6,752 nt of DNA from Bordetella parapertussis (GTDB lineage Bacteria > Pseudomonadota > Gammaproteobacteria > Burkholderiales > Burkholderiaceae_B), in NCBI GenBank assembly GCA_945869355.1, contig CAMBPA010000075.1:1-6752 (forward strand). The letters run 5' to 3'. The notes below the pieces were generated by a model, which saw only the letters and a program-made list of their open reading frames with translations, was not told the DNA's origin and made no database searches. The translations under genes and the position numbers were made by a program. Of the stretch, positions 1 to 6,752 are shown in pieces (positions within the stretch are counted from its first letter, which is position 1; the number at the start of each line of letters is the position of its first letter).

Positions 1-290
1 GCGTCAATCACTCGACGCAAGACGAGTTCGTCGCCAGCGTGCAGATCATGCTCGGTGAGCCAAGGCTGCAGTGCAGTGGGGGTATCGAAAATCGCGCTGA
101 CCTCGGCTCGCTCGGCACCTTGACGCAAGACAGATACATCGGCACGCTCTCCCAGGGTGAGCGCAAGCGCATCGATCAGAATGGATTTTCCCGCACCTGT
201 TTCGCCCGAGAACACTGTAAAGCCAGACGCAAAATCGATATCTGCCTGGGTGACAATGACAAAGTCACGAATTTGCAGCGCACGGAGCAT
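1..290 (-). CDS. recN: DNA repair protein RecN, N-terminal part (cut by window edge)
   Basis: RecN is an SMC-like ATPase that acts early in recombinational repair of DNA double-strand breaks. Only the first 96 residues are visible, starting MLRALQIRDFVIV; the rest lies left of base 1. The Walker A loop GETGAGKS is at residues 29-36, followed by SILIDALALTLGERAD, the typical RecN N-terminal ATPase head. The Walker B motif, signature motif and coiled coil would lie outside the window. The ATG at 288-290 is 5 bases past the nadK stop, and a purine-rich AAGGGGA stretch (301-307, minus strand) overlapping the nadK end is a plausible ribosome binding site. Close spacing and shared strand suggest a nadK-recN operon, an arrangement common in proteobacteria. 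The frame is open to the edge with no damage visible. Identification is by recognised motifs and neighbours, not by a database search. Confidence 0.93.
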   Translation of the reverse strand, partial: MLRALQIRDFVIVTQADIDFASGFTVFSGETGAGKSILIDALALTLGERADVSVLRQGAERAEVSAIFDTPTALQPWLTEHDLHAGDELVLRRVID

Positions 291-295
291 GGGCG

Positions 296-1195
296 CTAAT
301 CCCCTTCGCTACCGAAGCTTGGCATGCGGTTCCAGTCGAGCTTGCGACGCAGTGTGGAAAAAAAGTTGTAGCCTGCTGGATGTAAAAAACGGATGGTATG
401 TGTGGCGCGTTGCACGGCGATGCGATCGCCCGGCAATAAGTCAGACCACGTCTGCATGTCAAAATGTACGCTCGCACCGGCCTCGACGCGGCCCATGGCC
501 GTGAGTGTCATGTTCAGGACGCCATCTGCGGGGATCACGATAGGGCGATTCGAGAGTGTTTGGGGTGCAACGGGCACGAGTACCATCGCGCTGATTTCAG
601 GGTGCAAAATTGGACCGGCAGAGGACAGGGCGTACGCGGTCGAACCGGTTGGGGTAGCCACGATCATTCCGTCTGCACGCTGTGTGTACATATAGGTGCC
701 GTCGATCTCGACGCGCACCTCAATCATCCCGCCGCGGCCAGCACGGTTGAGTACGACGTCATTGAGCGCAGTGGCTGCGTACATTTGCTGATCACCGCGC
801 CAAACCGTGGCGCTCAGGAGCATACGCTTTTCGGTTTCGTAGCGACCTTGCAACAGATCGGTTAGAGCTACTTGGGCGGCCTCAACGGGGATGTCGGTAA
901 TAAAACCCAGCCGTCCATGGTTGATTCCGACCACGGGCACATCGAAAGGCGCGAGATGGCGGGCTGCGCCGAGCATGGTGCCGTCACCGCCCATCACAAT
1001 GGCGAGGCTGGCTTGTTGTCCAATTTGTGGAAACGTTGCGGTGGGGTACTCAGTGACCCCAGTGTGCCGGGCAGTGTCTGCTTCGATGAGTACTTTGCGG
1101 CCATCCTGACCGAGTAGGGTCGCGAGCGCACGCAGCGGGGCGTGCAGGCCCGAGTCCTGATATCTGCCGATAAGCGCGATGGTGGGAAAGTGCAT
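296..1195 (-). CDS. nadK: NAD kinase (ATP/polyphosphate-dependent NAD+ phosphorylation)
   Basis: NAD kinase phosphorylates NAD+ to NADP+ in the cytoplasm and so sets the NADP(H) pool. The protein is 299 residues, normal for a proteobacterial NadK. Visible family signatures are GGDGT at residues 69-73 (the catalytic phosphate-binding motif), GINHGRLGF at 90-98, the N-D pair at 145-146 in ALNDVVLNR, and the glycine-rich DGMIVATPTGSTAY at 175-188. The C-terminal LHPAGYNFFSTLRRKLDW at 271-288 is typical of betaproteobacterial members. The ATG at 1193-1195 is supported by AGGG (1201-1204, minus strand) five bases upstream. A TATAAT sequence at 1225-1230 on the same strand could be its -10 box. recN follows directly downstream, consistent with one transcript. 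No truncation or missing key residue is seen. Confidence 0.97.
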   Translation of the reverse strand: MHFPTIALIGRYQDSGLHAPLRALATLLGQDGRKVLIEADTARHTGVTEYPTATFPQIGQQASLAIVMGGDGTMLGAARHLAPFDVPVVGINHGRLGFITDIPVEAAQVALTDLLQGRYETEKRMLLSATVWRGDQQMYAATALNDVVLNRAGRGGMIEVRVEIDGTYMYTQRADGMIVATPTGSTAYALSSAGPILHPEISAMVLVPVAPQTLSNRPIVIPADGVLNMTLTAMGRVEAGASVHFDMQTWSDLLPGDRIAVQRATHTIRFLHPAGYNFFSTLRRKLDWNRMPSFGSEGD

Positions 1196-1224
1196 GCGAG
1201 CCCTAATCGTCGAAAAACTATTCG

Positions 1225-1230
1225 ATTATA
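1225..1230 (-). promoter_or_regulatory. Probable -10 box of the nadK-recN operon
   Basis: The minus strand reads TATAAT here, a perfect match to the vegetative -10 hexamer. It would place the transcription start roughly 20-25 bases before the nadK ATG. No good -35 hexamer is seen at 16-18 bases upstream (CCCTAT or neighbours), so the promoter may be weak or activator-dependent. It lies in the 63-base divergent spacer between nadK and hrcA. Confidence 0.5.
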
Positions 1231-1258
1231 GGGTCGGGGAAGGTAAAATAGGGTAATC

Positions 1259-2278
1259 ATGGATGATCGTGCACGCGCGCTTCTCAAAGCATTAATCGAA
1301 CGATATATCGACGACGGCCAGCCCGTTGGCTCACGCACGCTCTCCAAGCTCTTTGATCTGTCGCCCGCGACAATCCGCAATGTGATGGCCGATGTCGAAG
1401 AGCTCGGTCTGATTCATAGCCCGCACACGTCGGCAGGTCGGATCCCCACACCGCGCGGCTACCGTTTGTTTGTCGACACCATGCTGACTGCCCGGCCCTT
1501 TGAGCTGGTATCCACAGCCAATGTGCGTGATTTGCAATCGGCCTCCGATCCCTCGCGGGCGGTGAACGCAGCCGCCTCGATGCTTTCGAGCCTGACGCAG
1601 TTTGCCGGGGTCGTATTGTCGCCACGTCGGGCGCAGGTATTTCGGCAAATTGAATTTATCCGTTTGTCTGAAAAACGGATCTTGCTGATTATCGTGACCC
1701 CCGATGGCGACGTGCAGAACCGTATCTTGTTGACGCCGCGTGACTACACCAACACCGCGCTCATTGAGGCCGCTAAGTTCTTTAATCACAATTTTGCGGG
1801 AAAGTCGTGTGCCGAAGTACGCCAGACGCTCTCGCATGACTTGGCGCGTTTGCAAGAAGATATGTCGCGCCTGATGCAGGCGGCCGTCGAGGCTGGCGCA
1901 GAGGCTGCCGATGAGGGAGAAACGGTCGTGATGTCAGGCGAACGCAAATTAATGGATGTGAACGAACTCGCCGGTGATATGGATCGCCTGCGCAAAACCT
2001 TTTCCCTCTTTGAAAAGAAGACCGATCTGATGCAGCTCCTCGAGGTCTCCAGTCGTGCGCAGGGTGTGCAGATTTATATCGGGGGCGACTCAGAACTCGT
2101 GCCCACCGAGGATTTGTCGGTGATTACCGCACCCTATAGCATTGATGGCCATATCATTGGCACACTCGGCGTCATTGGTCCCACACGTATGGCGTATGAG
2201 CGTGTGATCCCTATTGTCGATATCACTGCGCGCTTGCTCTCGAGCGCGCTTAGTCATCACCCTTCCGAACGGAATTAG
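1259..2278 (+). CDS. hrcA: Heat-inducible transcription repressor HrcA
   Basis: HrcA represses heat-shock genes by binding the CIRCE inverted repeat as a dimer. In characterised species its folding depends on GroE, which gives feedback control. The protein is 339 residues, usual for the family. Residues 1-75 form the winged helix-turn-helix, with [20 protein letters not shown] at 24-43 and the conserved [14 protein letters not shown] at 56-69. The GAF-like core and dimerisation region follow, with IYIGGDSE at 272-279 and [20 protein letters not shown] at 301-320. The ATG at 1259 is preceded by AGGG at 1250-1253 and gives the expected MDDRARALL start. hemH begins one base after the stop. No clear promoter is seen in the 63 bases upstream: a TAAAAT at 1244-1249 is too close to the start codon. 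No CIRCE precedes the gene either, so autoregulation is not evident. Confidence 0.97.
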   Translation: MDDRARALLKALIERYIDDGQPVGSRTLSKLFDLSPATIRNVMADVEELGLIHSPHTSAGRIPTPRGYRLFVDTMLTARPFELVSTANVRDLQSASDPSRAVNAAASMLSSLTQFAGVVLSPRRAQVFRQIEFIRLSEKRILLIIVTPDGDVQNRILLTPRDYTNTALIEAAKFFNHNFAGKSCAEVRQTLSHDLARLQEDMSRLMQAAVEAGAEAADEGETVVMSGERKLMDVNELAGDMDRLRKTFSLFEKKTDLMQLLEVSSRAQGVQIYIGGDSELVPTEDLSVITAPYSIDGHIIGTLGVIGPTRMAYERVIPIVDITARLLSSALSHHPSERN

Positions 2279-2279
2279 C

Positions 2280-3350
2280 ATGCGATTTTGGCCTGAACCT
2301 AAGCGCGAACGCGCCGATGGCAAGCGTTTCTTGTCGTGGCCCGAACCCCTTACGCGCTCGCGCGTAGGTGTGGTGCTGGTCAATCTCGGCACCCCCGAGG
2401 CGCCCACAGCCCCGGCAATTCGTCAGTACTTGCGCGAGTTTCTCTCCGATCCTCGCGTCATCGAGATCCCCAAGCTGCTTTGGTGGCCGATTTTGAATGG
2501 GCCGATTTTGATGGCGCGTCCGCGCAAGTTGGCACCGCGCTATCAAAGTATCTGGATGGAGGGCGGATCGCCGCTGTTGGTCTATACGCAGCGTCAGACA
2601 GCAGGGGTTCAACGTATCCTGTCCGAGCGCGGGCTTGATGTGCAAGTTCAGACGGGAATGCGCTATGGCAAGCCGTCCATTCAAGACGCGATGCTCAACC
2701 TGCGCGATAGCGGTTGCGAGCACATTCTGGTTGTGCCGATGTATCCACAATATGCGTCGAGCACCACTGCAACGGTGGTCGATGAGGTCATGCGCGTGGC
2801 GGCACGTATGCGTAATCAACCCGCGCTGCGGTTCATCAAACGTTTCCACACGGCCCCCGCCTTTCTGCAGCCGCTAGCAGACAAAATTTCGGCGCTTTGG
2901 CAGGCGCAGGGTCGCCCTCAGAAATTGGTCATGAGTTTTCATGGATTGCCGCGTCAATGCGTTGACAGGGGGGATCCCTATTGTCGGGACAGTTACGAGA
3001 CGGCGCGAGCCTTGGCGACTTTATTGGGCTTGAGCGACGATCAATATTTAGTCACCTTTCAAAGCCGTTTTGGTCCGGCGAAGTGGCTCGAGCCCTACAC
3101 TGAGCCAACGCTGGAAAAGCTGGCGCAACAAGGCGTGACCGAGATCGATGTCGTCTGCCCGGGTTTCTTGGCCGATTGCCTTGAGACCCTTGAAGAAATC
3201 AGTATCGAGGTGCGCGAGACCTTCCTGCATGCGGGGGGTAAGCAGTTTCGTTATATTCCCGCACTGAACGATGATCCTGCCTGGATGGTGGGGTTAGCCG
3301 ATTTGGTTGAATCGCAGTTGCAGGGTTGGCAAGTCCGGATGGATAAGTAA
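2280..3350 (+). CDS. hemH: Ferrochelatase (protoheme ferro-lyase)
   Basis: Ferrochelatase inserts Fe2+ into protoporphyrin IX, the last step of protoheme synthesis, usually at the inner face of the membrane. From the ATG at 2280 the protein is 356 residues, normal for the proteobacterial family. Family motifs are GVVLVNLGTPEAPT (30-43), LREFLSDPRVIEIP (51-64), YQSIWMEGGSPLL (88-100), VPMYPQYASSTT (152-163), SFHGLPRQCVDRGDPY (219-234) with the likely catalytic H221, FQSRFG (260-265), and CPGFLADCLETLEEI (293-307) with the likely catalytic E302. The same frame is open upstream to an ATG at 2214. That longer form would add 22 unconserved-looking residues overlapping hrcA, so I prefer 2280, one base after the hrcA stop, with a weak GGAA (2271-2274) as ribosome binding site. 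The layout suggests transcriptional and perhaps translational coupling to hrcA. No Fe-S cysteine cluster is evident at the C-terminus. Confidence 0.96.
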   Translation: MRFWPEPKRERADGKRFLSWPEPLTRSRVGVVLVNLGTPEAPTAPAIRQYLREFLSDPRVIEIPKLLWWPILNGPILMARPRKLAPRYQSIWMEGGSPLLVYTQRQTAGVQRILSERGLDVQVQTGMRYGKPSIQDAMLNLRDSGCEHILVVPMYPQYASSTTATVVDEVMRVAARMRNQPALRFIKRFHTAPAFLQPLADKISALWQAQGRPQKLVMSFHGLPRQCVDRGDPYCRDSYETARALATLLGLSDDQYLVTFQSRFGPAKWLEPYTEPTLEKLAQQGVTEIDVVCPGFLADCLETLEEISIEVRETFLHAGGKQFRYIPALNDDPAWMVGLADLVESQLQGWQVRMDK

Positions 3351-3363
3351 TTACTCACATCCG
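3336..3363 (+). repeat. Interrupted inverted repeat spanning the hemH stop codon
   Basis: CGGATG (3336-3341) and CATCCG (3358-3363) are exact inverted arms. Between them lies a 10-base perfect palindrome AGTAATTACT (3346-3355) that contains the hemH TAA stop. The transcript could fold here, but no T-run follows directly, so it is not a convincing intrinsic terminator. A second, AT-rich imperfect arm pair lies downstream: TTTTAG 3403-3408 with CTAAAA 3420-3425. Either could mark the 3' end of the hrcA-hemH transcript or protect it from decay. It may also be chance. Confidence 0.3.
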
Positions 3364-3461
3364 TCTGGATTGGCTCTGCTTGTTTCCAAAGTTTTAATTA
3401 GTTTTTAGTCAAAATCGACCTAAAACCCACTCGAATTTGTCCAAAAATTGCAGTTTTTGAC

Positions 3462-3489
3462 CTTGAATCTGGGGGGTTTGCCCCCAAGT
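3462..3489 (+). promoter_or_regulatory. Sigma-32 (RpoH) type heat-shock promoter for grpE
   Basis: A CTTGAA -35 element (3462-3467) is followed after 14 bases by CCCCAAGT (3482-3489), close to the known RpoH pattern CTTGAA-N13/14-CCCCAT-T. A start near 3495 would give a leader of about 29 bases before the grpE ATG. The -35 core matches fully. The -10 matches in CCCCA but departs after it. The rest of the 3351-3523 gap is AT-rich and shows no gene and no CIRCE repeat. Inferred from pattern only. Confidence 0.65.
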
Positions 3490-3512
3490 TTGTGTCAACC
3501 AACGCATTTTCT

Positions 3513-3517
3513 GGAGA
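3513..3517 (+). promoter_or_regulatory. Ribosome binding site of grpE
   Basis: GGAGA lies six bases before the ATG at 3524, a well-placed Shine-Dalgarno sequence. It fixes the grpE start, which matters because the variable GrpE N-terminus cannot be fixed by conservation. Confidence 0.75.
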
Positions 3518-3523
3518 AATTCA

Positions 3524-4108
3524 ATGACCGCTCATCAAGACCCGACTGCCAATTCATCAGGCGATTCGTCGCTCGACAAGTCGGCTGAGCAAAGCGCGGC
3601 TCAGGGTCAGTCCGAGCCGGCCGCCCAAGCTGAGGCCCAATCGCTCGACCCCATTGAGCAGTTACATGCCGATTTGGCAGCCGCGCAGGCGCAGCTCGCT
3701 GAGCAGAAAGATCAGGCGTTGCGTGCGCACGCAGAAATGGAAAACGTTCGTCGTCGCGCCCAGGAAGAAGTCTCGAAAGCACGTAAGTTCGGCATTGAGT
3801 CGTTTGCCGAAGGGCTTGTACCGGTGAAGGATAGCCTTGAGGCAGCGCTTGCTCAGACAGAGCAGAGCGCCCAAGACATGCGTGCAGGGATTGAAATGAC
3901 CCTCAAGCAGTTAGTGAGTGCCTTTGAGCGAAATCACTTGAAGGAAATCGCGCCTGCCGCAGGCACCAAGTTTGATCCGCATCAGCACCAAGCGATTGCG
4001 ACCATACCAGCCGAGCAAGAGCCCAACACGGTTGTGCAGACCCTACAGAAGGGCTACTTGATCGCGGAGCGCGTACTGCGCCCTGCGCTAGTCACGGTTT
4101 CGTCTTAG
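3524..4108 (+). CDS. grpE: Nucleotide exchange factor GrpE (Hsp70 co-chaperone)
   Basis: GrpE is a dimeric cytoplasmic factor that releases ADP from DnaK and so drives its chaperone cycle; in E. coli it also acts as a thermosensor. The protein is 194 residues, a usual length. Residues 1-42 are a low-complexity tail rich in Ala, Gln, Ser and Glu. Residues 43-90 are predicted long-helix/coiled-coil sequence with the conserved [16 protein letters not shown] (67-82), followed by [20 protein letters not shown] (85-104). The C-terminal beta domain carries the family signature: [12 protein letters not shown] (147-158), then [27 protein letters not shown] split across 167-193. It sits directly before dnaK, its partner, and each gene has its own sigma-32-like promoter. 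No defect is seen. Confidence 0.97.
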   Translation: MTAHQDPTANSSGDSSLDKSAEQSAAQGQSEPAAQAEAQSLDPIEQLHADLAAAQAQLAEQKDQALRAHAEMENVRRRAQEEVSKARKFGIESFAEGLVPVKDSLEAALAQTEQSAQDMRAGIEMTLKQLVSAFERNHLKEIAPAAGTKFDPHQHQAIATIPAEQEPNTVVQTLQKGYLIAERVLRPALVTVSS

Positions 4109-4109
4109 G

Positions 4110-4137
4110 CTTGAAATTGCTCGATTAGCCCCCAATT
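4110..4137 (+). promoter_or_regulatory. Sigma-32 (RpoH) type heat-shock promoter for dnaK
   Basis: CTTGAAA (4110-4116) begins one base after the grpE stop codon. With CTTGAA as the -35 core (4110-4115), a 14-base spacer leads to CCCCAATT (4130-4137), followed by A. This is the best heat-shock promoter match in the window, with a full -35 core and a CCCCA-TTA type -10. A transcription start near 4145 would give a dnaK leader of about 70 bases. It would let dnaK be transcribed independently of grpE. No CIRCE inverted repeat is seen between 4109 and 4214. Confidence 0.75.
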
Positions 4138-4147
4138 ACAAAACATC

Positions 4148-4180
4148 TAAGTATTTAAAGCTCTAAAGCATTTAAGCATT
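4148..4180 (+). repeat. Degenerate 8-base direct repeats in the dnaK leader
   Basis: Four near-copies follow one another: TAAGTATT (4148), TAAAGCTC (4156), TAAAGCAT (4164) and TAAGCATT (4173), at steps of 8, 8 and 9 bases. They lie between the sigma-32-like promoter and the dnaK ribosome binding site, so they would be in the 5' untranslated RNA. A second CCCCAAATT at 4181-4189 follows. No known element is recognised, and low-complexity AT-rich drift is an alternative. Confidence 0.35.
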
Positions 4181-4200
4181 CCCCAAATTCTGATTTCTTT

Positions 4201-4205
4201 AAAGG
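4201..4205 (+). promoter_or_regulatory. Ribosome binding site of dnaK
   Basis: AAAGG lies nine bases before the ATG at 4215, slightly far but within the usual range. The start is independently fixed by the conserved [15 protein letters not shown]-terminus. Confidence 0.6.
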
Positions 4206-4214
4206 TAATTCACC

Positions 4215-6149
4215 ATGAGCAAGATTATCGGTATCGACCTTGGCACCACCAATAGTTGTGTGGCGGTCATGGACGGCGGTCAGGTCAAAATTCTTGAGAA
4301 CGCCGAGGGCGCGCGCACGACCCCCTCTATCGTCGCCTACATGGAAGACGGTGAGACGCTTGTCGGCGCGCCGGCGAAACGTCAGGCTGTCACAAACCCC
4401 ACTAATACGCTCTATGCCGTTAAGCGCCTGATTGGACGTAAGTTCACAGAAGACGCGGTCCAGAAAGATATCCATTTGATGCCTTACAAAATTGTGAAGG
4501 CCGACAACGGTGATGCCTGGGTCGAAGCACAAAACAAAAAGCTCGCACCCTCGCAGGTCGCGGCAGACGTTTTGCGCAAAATGAAAAAAACTGCCGAAGA
4601 CTTTTTGGGCGAAGAAGTAACCGAGGCCGTCATTACCGTGCCTGCTTACTTCAACGACAGTCAGCGCCAAGCGACGAAAGACGCAGGCCGTATTGCAGGT
4701 CTGGACGTCAAGCGGATCATCAACGAGCCCACTGCAGCTGCGCTGGCCTTCGGCTTGGACAAGTCAGAAAAAGGCGATCGCAAGATTGCTGTGTTCGACT
4801 TGGGTGGTGGTACGTTCGATATCTCGATTATTGAGATCGCGGATGTGGATGGCGAGAAACAGTTTGAGGTGTTGTCGACCAACGGTGATACGTTCTTGGG
4901 CGGCGAAGACTTCGACCAACGCATCATTGAATACGTGATCGCTGAGTTCAAGAAAGAGCAGGGCGTTGACTTGGGCAAAGACGTTTTGGCGTTGCAGCGT
5001 TTGAAAGAAGCTGCTGAAAAAGCCAAGATTGAACTGTCGTCAAGTCAGCAAACTGAAATCAATTTGCCTTACATCACCGCTGATGCGTCTGGCCCCAAGC
5101 ACTTGAACCTCAAGATGACGCGTGCCAAGCTCGAATCCTTGGTCGAAGAGCTGATCGCTCGCACCATGGATCCTTGCCGTATCGCGATTAAAGATGCAGG
5201 CGTGAAGGTCAGTGAAATCGACGACGTGATTTTGGTCGGTGGTATGACCCGTATGCCTAAGGTGCAGGAAAAGGTCAAAGAGTTCTTTGGTCGTGATCCA
5301 CGTAAAGACGTGAACCCCGACGAAGCGGTTGCAGCGGGTGCTGCGATCCAGGGCTCTGTGTTGTCTGGCGATCGTAAAGATGTGTTGTTGCTCGACGTGA
5401 CGCCTCTGTCCCTTGGTATTGAAACACTTGGTGGCGTGATGACCAAGATGATCACCAAGAACACGACGATCCCGACCCGACACTCGCAAGTGTTCTCGAC
5501 CGCTGATGATAACCAGCCGGCCGTGACCATTAAAGTGTTCCAGGGTGAGCGTGAAATTGCTGCAGGTAACAAGACGCTCGGTGAGTTCAACCTTGAGGGT
5601 ATTCCTCCTTCACCACGTGGTACACCGCAGATTGAAGTGACGTTTGATATTGATGCGAACGGTATTGTTCACGTCTCGGCCAAAGATAAAGGCACGGGCA
5701 AAGAGAACAAGATCACCATCAAGGCGAACTCTGGACTGACCGAAGAAGAAATTCAGCGTATGGTGAAAGATGCTGAGGCGAATGCCGAGGAAGATCACCG
5801 CATGGCTGAGTTGGCGTTGGCGCGTAACAGCGCAGATGGCCTGGTGCACGCCACGCGCAAGTCCTTGACCGAGTACGGTGATAAGCTCGAAGCCGCTGAA
5901 AAAACAGCAATCGAAGCCGCCATCGCTGAAGTCGAAGAGGTCTTGAAGAGTGGTGCCGATAAGGCTGCGATTGATGCCAAAGTTGAGGCGCTTGCAACGG
6001 CTTCGCAAAAACTCGGCGAGAAAATGTATGCCGAGGCGCAAGCTGCAGCGGGTGGTGCGCCTGGTGGAGCAGAGCCAGGTTCAAGCAAGCCAGCGGATGA
6101 CAATGTTGTCGATGCTGAGTTTAAAGAAGTCAAGCGCGACCAGAAGTGA
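4215..6149 (+). CDS. dnaK: Molecular chaperone DnaK (Hsp70)
   Basis: DnaK is the cytoplasmic ATP-driven Hsp70 chaperone. It binds exposed hydrophobic segments, working with DnaJ (ATPase stimulation) and GrpE (nucleotide exchange). In gammaproteobacteria it also holds down sigma-32 activity. The protein is 644 residues, full length. The nucleotide-binding domain (about 1-385) has [12 protein letters not shown] (5-16), [16 protein letters not shown] (139-154), [12 protein letters not shown] (169-180), [11 protein letters not shown] (194-204; T200 equals the E. coli T199 position) and [13 protein letters not shown] (338-350). The interdomain linker is [15 protein letters not shown] (389-403). 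The beta substrate-binding domain follows, then the helical lid from about 507, and a Gly/Ala/Pro-rich tail ending [14 protein letters not shown]. It lies between its two co-chaperone genes. No motif is missing. Confidence 0.99.
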   Translation: MSKIIGIDLGTTNSCVAVMDGGQVKILENAEGARTTPSIVAYMEDGETLVGAPAKRQAVTNPTNTLYAVKRLIGRKFTEDAVQKDIHLMPYKIVKADNGDAWVEAQNKKLAPSQVAADVLRKMKKTAEDFLGEEVTEAVITVPAYFNDSQRQATKDAGRIAGLDVKRIINEPTAAALAFGLDKSEKGDRKIAVFDLGGGTFDISIIEIADVDGEKQFEVLSTNGDTFLGGEDFDQRIIEYVIAEFKKEQGVDLGKDVLALQRLKEAAEKAKIELSSSQQTEINLPYITADASGPKHLNLKMTRAKLESLVEELIARTMDPCRIAIKDAGVKVSEIDDVILVGGMTRMPKVQEKVKEFFGRDPRKDVNPDEAVAAGAAIQGSVLSGDRKDVLLLDVTPLSLGIETLGGVMTKMITKNTTIPTRHSQVFSTADDNQPAVTIKVFQGEREIAAGNKTLGEFNLEGIPPSPRGTPQIEVTFDIDANGIVHVSAKDKGTGKENKITIKANSGLTEEEIQRMVKDAEANAEEDHRMAELALARNSADGLVHATRKSLTEYGDKLEAAEKTAIEAAIAEVEEVLKSGADKAAIDAKVEALATASQKLGEKMYAEAQAAAGGAPGGAEPGSSKPADDNVVDAEFKEVKRDQK

Positions 6150-6172
6150 TCGCCTAGACTGCAGTAGCATCC

Positions 6173-6210
6173 GCCCGGGACTCTTTTAGAGCATCCCGGG
6201 CAAGCTTTTT
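6173..6210 (+). terminator. Intrinsic terminator/attenuator between dnaK and dnaJ
   Basis: GCCCGGGA (6173-6180) pairs with TCCCGGGC (6194-6201). Inside it CTCT (6181-6184) pairs with AGAG (6188-6191) around a TTT loop, leaving a two-base CA bulge. The 12-pair GC-rich stem is followed by AAGC and T5 (6206-6210). This has the form of a Rho-independent terminator, although three bases separate the stem from the GC before the T-run. No good promoter is seen between it and dnaJ, so partial read-through to dnaJ is the likely outcome. Confidence 0.75.
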
Positions 6211-6239
6211 CTGTTTCACCTTTTTACGAGCCTGAGATC

Positions 6240-6752
6240 ATGGCAAAACGCGACTTCTACGAAACCCTTGGTGTTGCCAAAAACGCATCCGATGATGACC
6301 TGAAAAAGGCCTATCGCAAACTGGCGATGAAATACCATCCTGACCGCAATCCCGATAGTAAGGAAGCCGAAGAGAAATTCAAACAAGCCAAAGAGGCTTA
6401 TGAAATTCTCTCCGATGAGAACAAGCGTGCGGCCTACGATCGCTACGGACACGCTGGTGTCGATCCCAACGCAGCCGGTATGGGGGGCGCGGGCGGTGCC
6501 GGGTTTGGCGATGCGTTTGGTGATATTTTTGGCGAGATATTCGGCGGTGCGCGCCAGCGCGGCGCCGGCGGACCGCAGGTGTATCGCGGCGCCGATCTGA
6601 AATACTCAATGGAAATCACGCTTGAGCAAGCGGCCGCCGGATTTGACACAGAAATTCGTGTCCCAAGCTGGGAAAACTGCGAGGTTTGTAAAGGGAGTGG
6701 CGCTAAGCCAGGCACATCCCCCAAGACCTGCCGCACTTGCGGCGGTTCAGGT
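6240..6752 (+). CDS. dnaJ: Co-chaperone DnaJ (Hsp40), N-terminal part (cut by window edge)
   Basis: DnaJ delivers unfolded substrates to DnaK and stimulates its ATPase. The first 171 codons are visible and the frame is open to the right edge. The J domain (about 1-70) reads [17 protein letters not shown], with the essential HPD at 33-35 and the helix IV region [17 protein letters not shown] (54-70). A Gly/Phe-rich linker follows (about 80-111: [19 protein letters not shown] and onward). The zinc-binding domain starts with CEVCKGSG (147-154) and CRTCGGSG (164-171), the first two of the four CxxCxGxG repeats of a type I DnaJ. The ATG at 6240 is fixed by the conserved N-terminus. Its ribosome binding site is weak (GAG at 6228-6230 or 6234-6236), which together with the upstream terminator suggests lower output than dnaK. 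Confidence 0.98.
   Translation, partial: MAKRDFYETLGVAKNASDDDLKKAYRKLAMKYHPDRNPDSKEAEEKFKQAKEAYEILSDENKRAAYDRYGHAGVDPNAAGMGGAGGAGFGDAFGDIFGEIFGGARQRGAGGPQVYRGADLKYSMEITLEQAAAGFDTEIRVPSWENCEVCKGSGAKPGTSPKTCRTCGGSG

Noticed and set aside
39..299. Plus-strand open frame of 86 codons at the left edge
   Set aside because: It is opposite the recN start, which carries a clear Walker A motif on the minus strand.
464..865. Plus-strand open frame of 133 codons opposite nadK
   Set aside because: It is antisense to the GGDGT/NAD kinase core region. The composition looks like a complement-strand artefact.
1244..1249. TAAAAT as a -10 box for hrcA
   Set aside because: It is only 9 bases before the ATG, which would give an almost leaderless mRNA and cut off the AGGG ribosome binding site. 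No -35 match is found at proper spacing.
1331..1855. Minus-strand open frame of 174 codons opposite hrcA
   Set aside because: It lies entirely within the hrcA coding region, and its product is rich in Arg, His and Gln with no domain pattern. It is a shadow of the real gene.
2250..2849. Minus-strand open frame of 199 codons opposite hemH
   Set aside because: It overlaps the conserved ferrochelatase frame fully, and no motif or convincing ribosome binding site is seen.
5040..5590. Two long overlapping minus-strand open frames (149 and 173 codons) opposite dnaK
   Set aside because: They are antisense to strongly conserved DnaK coding sequence and show no recognisable motif. Long antisense open frames are a common by-product of codon use in dnaK genes.

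Overview
The window is a chromosomal housekeeping and heat-shock locus of a proteobacterium. It is most likely a betaproteobacterium of the order Burkholderiales, perhaps Alcaligenaceae-like. This rests on the HrcA, HemH and NadK sequences as I recognise them, on the gene order recN-nadK / hrcA-hemH-grpE-dnaK-dnaJ, and on two sigma-32-type promoters. Base composition is moderately GC-rich, with AT-rich intergenic stretches. I cannot name a genus. I see no mobile element, CRISPR array, tRNA or rRNA, and no gap longer than about 175 bases lacks a gene.

Left part, minus strand: nadK (NAD kinase, complete) is followed 5 bases downstream by the start of recN (DNA-repair ATPase), which runs off the left edge. 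They look like one operon reading leftwards from a TATAAT box in the 63-base divergent spacer shared with hrcA.

Middle, plus strand: hrcA (heat-shock repressor) and hemH (ferrochelatase) are separated by one base and are probably co-transcribed. An AT-rich 173-base gap follows hemH and ends in a sigma-32-like promoter for grpE.

Right part, plus strand: grpE, dnaK and dnaJ encode the Hsp70 machine (nucleotide exchange factor, chaperone, co-chaperone). dnaK has its own very good sigma-32-like promoter directly after the grpE stop codon, so grpE and dnaK can each be induced by heat. A strong intrinsic-terminator-like hairpin lies between dnaK and dnaJ and probably attenuates read-through, giving more DnaK than DnaJ. 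dnaJ is cut by the right edge after its first zinc-motif repeats.

The locus combines a repressor gene (hrcA) with sigma-32-type activation signals, yet I found no CIRCE operator in any of its intergenic regions. I found no novel system here. The points worth a second look are regulatory: the split sigma-32 promoters, the missing CIRCE, the dnaK-dnaJ attenuator, short repeats in the dnaK leader, and the shared nadK/hrcA promoter spacer.
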